Assembly (NCBI GenBank): GCA_012513005.1
Contig: JAAZCZ010000105.1
Span: 1-9,651, forward strand
Length of the DNA stretch: 9,651 nt
Direction of reading: 5' to 3'
Origin: Oscillospiraceae bacterium
Lineage (GTDB): Bacteria > Bacillota > Clostridia > Oscillospirales > Oscillospiraceae
Shown here: piece after piece, positions 1 to 4,442 of the stretch
How the letters are laid out: every line of letters begins with the position of its first letter
Numbering within the stretch: position 1 is the first letter of the stretch
The notes under the pieces: generated by a model
The model's database searches: none
Told to the model about the DNA's origin: nothing
The model's input: the letters and a program-made list of their open reading frames with translations, nothing else
Program-made: the position numbers and the translations under genes

Positions 1-1
1 A

Positions 2-478
2 CCCATGACTTCTTTGGATTTCATATTGGGCTACACTTTGCCATTGTTCGTCATGGCATTGGCGCAAGCCGCAATCACGTTGTTTGCTTCCTGTTTTGCT
101 GGGCTTAAACTTACCGTTAATCTCCTGCCTGCGATTCTCGTGACAGCACTCAGCTCGCTTTTATTTGTGGGTTTTGGCTTGTTGTTCGGCAGTTTGATGA
201 ATGAAAAGGCGGTCGGCGGCATCTGCGGCGCAGCGCTGACGAACGTCGCAGGATGGTTGTCTGGGGTATTCATTCCACTTGATTTAATCGGTGGTACTTT
301 CAAAAATGTGGCTGACATTTTACCTTTTTATCATAGCGTGCAGGCAATCAAGGCAACTTTGAGCGGTGATTTTGCCGAGTTAATGCCGCATTTCGGCATT
401 GTATTGGCTTACACAGTTGTTGTTTTTGTACTTGCGGTAATCGCTTTTCAACGTAAAATGAATGGCAATAACGTGTAG
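2..478 (+). CDS. ABC-2-type transporter permease, C-terminal part (5' truncated by window edge)
   Basis: This is the membrane-spanning subunit of an ABC exporter of the ABC-2 class, which moves drugs, lipids or peptides across the cytoplasmic membrane using a separate ATPase subunit. The frame is open to the left edge, so the ATG at position 5 is probably internal; full-length relatives are about 230-380 residues. Visible from that ATG are four or five hydrophobic segments (roughly residues 8-32, 40-63, 70-92 and 128-148). The family-typical short re-entrant stretch, GVFIPLDLIGG followed by ILPFYHSVQAIK (about 87-117), lies before the last helix. The protein ends in a short polar tail (QRKMNGNNV). 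The ATPase partner is presumably upstream, outside the window. It converges with the SDR-recombinase chimera, 111 bases away. Codon choice looks different from the genes to the right, so it could be cargo of the element that left the recombinase remnant, but this is inference. The substrate cannot be told. Confidence 0.8.
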   Translation, partial: PMTSLDFILGYTLPLFVMALAQAAITLFASCFAGLKLTVNLLPAILVTALSSLLFVGFGLLFGSLMNEKAVGGICGAALTNVAGWLSGVFIPLDLIGGTFKNVADILPFYHSVQAIKATLSGDFAELMPHFGIVLAYTVVVFVLAVIAFQRKMNGNNV

Positions 479-589
479 AACTCCCGTGCGGATATATGAA
501 CTAATAACAATACAAACGCTGAGTCGCTAAAAATATGAGGTCAGATCAATTGGCGAGCTGTTTTCCTTGGTAATCTTGATATGGTAATG

Positions 590-750
590 TTAAGCTGTGA
601 CTTCCGAGCCGTTCTTGAACCTGAATGTCATTATGCCGTCACGGTAGACCGTCACTTGGTCGATTACGGCAAGCCACAGTTTTTCGTCAAACTCAGCTAT
701 GGCAAGCGGTCGGCTCTCAATGTCTTTGATGAAGCCTTCGATGATTTTGC
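590..750 (-). pseudogene. Remnant of a large serine recombinase gene (C-terminal ~52 codons)
   Basis: The last ~52 codons of the chimeric gene match, by recognition, the end of large serine site-specific recombinases of Firmicutes transposons and integrative elements (TnpX/TndX-like, with a DUF4368-type tail). The hallmark pattern is an acidic/basic helix, then EFDEKLW, then (A)VIDQVTVYRDG, then (M)TFRFKNGSEV and the stop. The catalytic resolvase domain (YxRxS), the zinc ribbon and the coiled coil are all missing, so no recombinase activity can remain. The junction falls near 745-758, where a 6-base tandem repeat (TTGCCC twice, 747-758) is seen. The remnant lies between the ABC permease and the SDR. 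This is judged from memory of the family, without a search. Confidence 0.65.
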
Positions 751-1285
751 CCTTGCCCGCATATTCGGCGCGCAGAGAGTCAACAACCCACTTAACGGCT
801 ATTTTTGTTGCGCCGTAGATTCCGACACCGGGTCCGTAGCGTTTTGCGGCAGTTGATGCGAAGTTCACAATGTGGCCGATTCTTCCGCCCTGCTCAACCA
901 TTGCAACTATCGCTGCGTGTGTGACGTTTACAGCTCCCTTGAAGTTTACATCAATGCACTTTGTCCATTTTTTGATGTCGTAGTCGCCGAACTTGCCGAG
1001 AGGCATAATTCCTGCGCAGTTTACAACACCGTCAATCCTGCCGAACTTTTCCTTGGTAAAACGCATAAGCTCGATTGTATCCTCTTCCTTGGATACGTCT
1101 GTCAGGCAATAAGCTGCCTTTGCTCCGGTTGCTTCAAGCTGTTTAACAGCCTCTTCAGCATGGTCCTTGTTTGTGTTGGCAATTACAATATTGCCTCCCA
1201 GTTCCGCGAGTTGGAGAGCTGTTTGGAAACCCAATCCCACAGCGCCTCCGGTGACTATGAAAGTTCTTCCTTCAATGTAGTTCAT
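590..1285 (-). CDS. Chimeric short-chain dehydrogenase/reductase (SDR) with a serine-recombinase-like C-terminus
   Basis: Residues 1 to about 178 are a classical SDR, an NAD(P)-dependent enzyme that oxidises or reduces alcohol/ketone groups. Visible are the cofactor-binding TGGAVGLG (12-19), the NCAG variant of NNAG (89-92), catalytic Asn114 (in DVNFKG), Ser144, and Tyr157-GAT-Lys161. Classical SDRs run on for about 250 residues with a PG motif, a substrate loop and a C-terminal strand used in oligomerisation. Here these are absent. From about residue 179 the sequence changes to GFIKDIESRPLAIAEFDEKLW and ends FRFKNGSEVTA, which resembles the C-terminal tail of large serine recombinases. The chimera is in frame and has a good ribosome binding site (AAGGAG, 7 bases before ATG), so it may be translated, but the SDR is probably inactive or altered. 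It is divergent from the TetR gene, suggesting regulation by it. Relatives include hydroxysteroid dehydrogenases; the substrate is unknown. Confidence 0.8.
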   Translation of the reverse strand: MNYIEGRTFIVTGGAVGLGFQTALQLAELGGNIVIANTNKDHAEEAVKQLEATGAKAAYCLTDVSKEEDTIELMRFTKEKFGRIDGVVNCAGIMPLGKFGDYDIKKWTKCIDVNFKGAVNVTHAAIVAMVEQGGRIGHIVNFASTAAKRYGPGVGIYGATKIAVKWVVDSLRAEYAGKGKIIEGFIKDIESRPLAIAEFDEKLWLAVIDQVTVYRDGIMTFRFKNGSEVTA

Positions 1286-1292
1286 GTTTTTT

Positions 1293-1298
1293 CTCCTT
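1293..1298 (-). promoter_or_regulatory. Ribosome binding site of the SDR chimera
   Basis: AAGGAG on the minus strand lies 7 bases upstream of the ATG at 1285. It fixes the SDR start: the protein begins MNYIEGRTFIVTGG, with the first beta strand in the normal place for an SDR, so nothing is missing at the N-terminus. Confidence 0.75.
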
Positions 1299-1399
1299 TT
1301 CTAAAAATATTTTCTGCAAAATTATCAGGTCCAAATGGCAAAAAGCCATCGTCTTAACCGCATAATATAATATGAGTAATATTCTGTCGCTTCACTTTG

Positions 1400-1417
1400 T
1401 TGTGCTTTAGTGCACAA
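1400..1417. promoter_or_regulatory. Inverted repeat TTGTGC-N6-GCACAA in the SDR/tetR intergenic region
   Basis: A perfect 6-base inverted repeat with a 6-base spacer sits in the 273-base divergent region, about 115 bases upstream of the SDR start. Just beyond it is a partial copy (ACACAA at 1421-1426). It lies upstream of an AT-rich stretch (1362-1373) that could hold the SDR -10 element on the minus strand. It could bind a regulator, but no family was recognised from the sequence. Confidence 0.35.
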
Positions 1418-1498
1418 AGTACACAAATTTTGATTTTCGTGTCATTAATTTATTGGCTGTTATGCACTGAATTTTCCAATTTGTAAGTGTACAATAAA

Positions 1499-1526
1499 TT
1501 GACATTTGATTAATCACTGTGATAAT
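1499..1526 (+). promoter_or_regulatory. Sigma-A-type promoter of the tetR-family gene
   Basis: TTGACA (1499-1504) and GATAAT (1521-1526) are separated by 16 bases, close to the sigma-70/sigma-A consensus. The predicted transcript would start near 1533. That leaves a leader of about 75 bases before the Shine-Dalgarno-linked start region. Confidence 0.7.
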
Positions 1527-1530
1527 ATCA
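1507..1530. promoter_or_regulatory. Two TGAT/ATCA palindromes overlapping the tetR promoter (putative operators)
   Basis: TGATTAATCA (1507-1516) is a perfect 10-base palindrome in the -35/-10 spacer. TGATAATATCA (1520-1530) is an 11-base palindrome with a single central base that covers the -10 box. Both share TGAT/ATCA half-sites and their centres are about 13.5 bases apart. Bound protein would block RNA polymerase, as expected for TetR-family autorepression. A related half-site, TGATAAT, occurs on the minus strand at 1321-1327 in the SDR leader. Assignment to this regulator is inferred from position and symmetry. Confidence 0.5.
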
Positions 1531-1558
1531 ATATAATAGAAGTTCCCGCATAAAAACT

Positions 1559-2188
1559 GTGCAGAAAACCCGTTTTAGACGAGATTTTTGCTCAAAAGGA
1601 GGGGAAATTATACTTAAAACAGATCAAACAAAGCTCGCTTTGGTGGTCTCCTTGCTCGACTGTCTGCTCAAAAAAGAGTACACAGAGATAACTGCACAGG
1701 AGATATACACCGGTGCGAACATAAGTAAGCGCACATTTTATAATTATTTTAGGGACAAGTATGATCTTTTGCCCTGGTTTTGGCGTTTCAGGTTGAACAA
1801 GTATTTTTACCGCACCCTGCCCGAGTATTATCTGCAGCAGCTATATATTATTAAGCAGTACCCGACACAGTTCCAAAGGGCATTTGATTATCACGGGCAA
1901 AACAACTTTGTTGACTACGCTGTTGTGAATACTATCGAAAAATACCGCCTGCACGTTTCTAAGACTATTTATGAAAAATACCCCGAGCATATTGTGGAAA
2001 GCGCACTTTTGTATTCGGCAAGGGCATCTGTCGGAGGCACTGTTGTATTCAGCAGAACAAAAGAGGATTTAGACGCTCTAATCAGCAACGCAGAGCAAAA
2101 CCCCGATGTTCCTCTGCGTCTTTATGCCATTAGCATTTTTTCTGATTACCTCTCCTTTGAGCCATACCCGAGCGGTATGCATCTTTGA
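1559..2188 (+). CDS. TetR/AcrR-family transcriptional regulator
   Basis: This is a one-component DNA-binding repressor or activator that senses a small ligand through its C-terminal domain. Residues 19-70 form the TetR-type helix-turn-helix: helix 1 (TKLALVVSLLDCLLKK), then ITAQEIYTGANISKRTFYNYFRDKYDLL split across helices 2-4, where the RTFYNYF...KYDLL block is the family signature. The rest (about 71-209) is helical and ends in a hydrophobic dimer-type helix, resembling the short C-terminal domains of Firmicutes TetR proteins. The first 16 residues from GTG (MQKTRFRRDF...) do not look like a TetR N-terminus; the strong ribosome site at 1594-1604 points to a start at 1607 or 1610, giving about 192-193 residues. 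It is divergent from the SDR gene and has palindromes over its own promoter, so it probably regulates itself and the SDR. The ligand is unknown. Confidence 0.85.
   Translation: MQKTRFRRDFCSKGGEIILKTDQTKLALVVSLLDCLLKKEYTEITAQEIYTGANISKRTFYNYFRDKYDLLPWFWRFRLNKYFYRTLPEYYLQQLYIIKQYPTQFQRAFDYHGQNNFVDYAVVNTIEKYRLHVSKTIYEKYPEHIVESALLYSARASVGGTVVFSRTKEDLDALISNAEQNPDVPLRLYAISIFSDYLSFEPYPSGMHL
1594..1604 (+). promoter_or_regulatory. Strong Shine-Dalgarno site inside the annotated tetR-family ORF
   Basis: AAAAGGAGGGG is a near-perfect anti-16S match located 35 bases after the only canonical upstream start (GTG at 1559). In frame after it come ATT (1607), ATA (1610) and CTT (1613), with no ATG, GTG or TTG at normal spacing. 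The GTG itself has no recognisable ribosome binding site. This site therefore suggests that translation really begins at about 1607-1610 on a non-canonical codon, or that a base has changed here. Confidence 0.6.
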
Positions 2189-2208
2189 GTTATTAATTTG
2201 CGAAAAGC

Positions 2209-2242
2209 AAAACAGCAAGGCAATTTGCCCTGCTGTTTTTTT
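2209..2242. terminator. Bidirectional Rho-independent terminator between convergent genes
   Basis: A 15-base stem (2209-2223 with 2225-2239, one mismatch at 2218/2230) is flanked by a run of seven T on the plus strand and by T-rich sequence (TTTTGCTTTT) on the minus strand. It sits between the stop of the tetR-family gene (2188) and the stop of the membrane protein gene (2260) and can end transcription in both directions. Confidence 0.85.
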
Positions 2243-2259
2243 GATGATATTAATGTTTT

Positions 2260-4200
2260 TTATTTTGCCTTGTAGATAGCAATTTTGTCTTCCGGTGAGT
2301 CGTAGACCTTGTTAAACAGAGAGTCAAAATCGGATTTTTGCAGCGGAGTGTCAAACAGTATGTCTCTGTATAAAATATAATCTGCTCCGTATTTTTCTAT
2401 GACATCTAAGTTCTCTGCAGGAGACATATAAAACCGCTTTAAGTCATCTTCCCGCCCCTTTATATCAAAGCCGTGGTTGGTGAGAAAAAACGAGTTTCCG
2501 CAAACTATTTTCCTCCCGCTAAGAGACGAGATCGGATTGACTTCGCCCGTTCCGGAAATGAACAGGCTGTCCTTATCGGTGTTTTGAACTGCCCACTCAG
2601 CTACCTTTACATCTCCACTTGAAAACAGTATATAGTCGCTTTTTATTTCTCTTAGTATCGAAAGCCCGCCCGAAAGGAAAAACACAACGCAGACAAATAC
2701 GGCAATGACCTTTTGCGATCTTAGACCCTTCATTTTGTCATAGAGCATAACCGCATACTCGGCAATCGGTATGCAGCACAGGGCATACCAAACATAAAAT
2801 AGCTTGTTGTTGTCGTATTCGTTGGGCTGAAATATAATAAACTCTGCCGGCAGAAATATCATAAACGCCCCTAAATATATAAAGCGATGAGTGGGATTTT
2901 TTTCAAAGAGCGAGAAAATCAGCAGCAAAAACGGAAGACCTATGTTTTTAATGTAAAACCAAAGGTAGTAGTCCTTTGTTCCGCATTGGCCGTTTACCCA
3001 GTTAAAGCTAAGCTTAATAAAGCTGCCGTCAACTGCTGCCTGCCCGAATGTGAAAAACATAAGCTGAGGCAGAGAGATTAGTGCTGCGATGCCGGCATAA
3101 ATGAGCCAATATTTTGATAGTTTTCGGTTTTTTACTATGTCCCAAATCATCCAGCCAAAGCTTATAAGAGCGAGAGCTAAATATGAGTGAGTGTGAATAA
3201 GAGGCAATAATCCAGCCATTATACCGAGCAGGACAAACTGTCTTGCCGTTTTTTCATCTGTAAGTCCGTCATAAAGCAGATAAATGCAGGGCAAAAGCAC
3301 ACACCAGCCGGCTAAAAATGTTCTCTGCGGAATTAGTATATCCGCTATTATATTGCTCCAACGCAGATTATAAACTGCGTATTCCCTGTGATTTGTGGGT
3401 GTCTGATACCAGTTATTCAGAATGTTATTTAGCCTCTCTGCCCATACTCCGCTCTGCATTGCATTTGCTCCCTCGCTGCCGAGGCTTACACCTGCCATAT
3501 CAAAGGCATATAAAAAGCCCAGACCGCCGTTGATAAAAAGCAGGGCAAAGGCTAATATAACTGCTCTTTTTGACTTTGAAATTCTAAGTGCTAACAGCAC
3601 ATAGCCCGTAAGCACAAGACCCATCATAAGCGTTCCCGGCAAAATTAGTGCAAGCTGAATGGAGCTGCCGAAGATAAGCAGCCCTGTCGAGAGGCTGTTA
3701 ACCAAAAACGGATACGAAAGTCGGGCGCCGGGGAAAATGTTATATTCTGCCGGAAGCTTGGCATCAACGAGTGATGTTATCATGCCGACATGCATTTGCA
3801 GGTCTGCAAAGGTCGACTGACCCACATGTAAGGCTCCTTGAGCGGGTCTTAAATTATGCGTATACTGCAAGTAAAGACCCAGTATTGTAAGCGGAAGTGC
3901 CGTTATTAATAAAACTTTGACTGCCCTTTTATCCTCTTCTCCATATACTTTGGGGCTTTTTTTATCTCGCAGCAGGTAGCAAATGCCCAATATGATAATC
4001 AAAAGCAGCAGGGCAGCAAGATGCCCGACAAGTGAAAATGCAAGGAGAAAGGCAAGTGCGGCAGGCAGGCACATGCAGAGTATAAGCCCTAAGCTAAGCC
4101 CGAGCCAAACCCTGACCACAAGATTTTTTGCAGGCAGAATGAATCTGACTATTAGTACCCCGCATATTAAGTATATTAAGAGATAAAGAGCTGCTGCCAT
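2260..4200 (-). CDS. Polytopic membrane protein, probable GT-C-type glycosyltransferase
   Basis: This 646-residue integral membrane protein has roughly 12 hydrophobic segments between residues 1 and 515, then a soluble tail of about 130 residues. Recognisable conserved spots are FADLQMHVGMI (131-141) with D133 and H137 in the first long outer loop, LLPLIHTHSYLAL (331-343), and FQPNEYDNNKLFYVWY (457-472). The last corresponds to the E/W-x-DN-x-K-Y-W pattern of large bacterial membrane proteins predicted to be GT-C glycosyltransferases using polyprenyl-phosphate sugars. The tail contains SGRKIVCGN and GADYILYRD, as in the periplasmic-side domain of such proteins. The expected role is sugar transfer to envelope polymers or proteins at the outer face of the membrane; donor and acceptor cannot be told. 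The start is supported by GGAGG just upstream of the ATG. It is divergent from the LRR lipoprotein gene and convergent with tetR, so probably monocistronic. No EC-level function is claimed. Confidence 0.7.
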   Translation of the reverse strand: MAAALYLLIYLICGVLIVRFILPAKNLVVRVWLGLSLGLILCMCLPAALAFLLAFSLVGHLAALLLLIIILGICYLLRDKKSPKVYGEEDKRAVKVLLITALPLTILGLYLQYTHNLRPAQGALHVGQSTFADLQMHVGMITSLVDAKLPAEYNIFPGARLSYPFLVNSLSTGLLIFGSSIQLALILPGTLMMGLVLTGYVLLALRISKSKRAVILAFALLFINGGLGFLYAFDMAGVSLGSEGANAMQSGVWAERLNNILNNWYQTPTNHREYAVYNLRWSNIIADILIPQRTFLAGWCVLLPCIYLLYDGLTDEKTARQFVLLGIMAGLLPLIHTHSYLALALISFGWMIWDIVKNRKLSKYWLIYAGIAALISLPQLMFFTFGQAAVDGSFIKLSFNWVNGQCGTKDYYLWFYIKNIGLPFLLLIFSLFEKNPTHRFIYLGAFMIFLPAEFIIFQPNEYDNNKLFYVWYALCCIPIAEYAVMLYDKMKGLRSQKVIAVFVCVVFFLSGGLSILREIKSDYILFSSGDVKVAEWAVQNTDKDSLFISGTGEVNPISSLSGRKIVCGNSFFLTNHGFDIKGREDDLKRFYMSPAENLDVIEKYGADYILYRDILFDTPLQKSDFDSLFNKVYDSPEDKIAIYKAK

Positions 4201-4323
4201 GTTTCCTCCAACCTCGCAGTGTATCAGAATATATTAGTTAAACTACCACAATTGCCGCTAAAAATCAAAGTCGGATTGCTCTTATCCGGCTGAGGAAAGC
4301 CTTTTTTTACTTCTTATATTAAG

Positions 4324-4352
4324 TTGACAACGGCAGTAATCTATCTCATAAT
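4324..4352 (+). promoter_or_regulatory. Promoter of the LRR lipoprotein gene
   Basis: TTGACA (4324-4329) and CATAAT (4347-4352) are separated by exactly 17 bases, a near-consensus sigma-A promoter. Transcription would begin near 4359, giving a leader of about 84 bases that ends with AGGAG (4430-4434), 8 bases before the ATG at 4443. Confidence 0.75.
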
Positions 4353-4442
4353 GATATGTAATAATTTCAGCAATACTCGGGGGATGTTTTCGCAAGTAAT
4401 TTCGACATTATTTAGCTTTTTTTATATTTAGGAGTGTGAAAA

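Noticed and set aside
539..580. Short minus-strand reading frame just past the recombinase stop (IKITKENSSPIDLTSYF)
   Set aside because: It reads like protein but has no start codon and is only 17 codons long; readthrough or an old gene end cannot be shown.
479..589. Searched for element ends, att sites or a terminator between the ABC permease and the recombinase remnant
   Set aside because: No convincing inverted repeat, target duplication or hairpin with a T-run was found.
1335..1349. ATGGC-AAAAA-GCCAT hairpin in the SDR leader
   Set aside because: A 5-pair stem with no T-run and no known motif is expected by chance in AT-rich intergenic DNA.
872..1357. Long plus-strand open frame (161 codons) opposite the SDR gene
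   Set aside because: It lies antisense to the clearly recognisable SDR coding sequence, has no ribosome binding site, and its protein resembles no family.
4288..4308. GGCT-N6-AGCC followed by seven T on the plus strand, terminator-like
   Set aside because: The stem is only 4 pairs and no plus-strand gene ends before it; the upstream gene is on the other strand.
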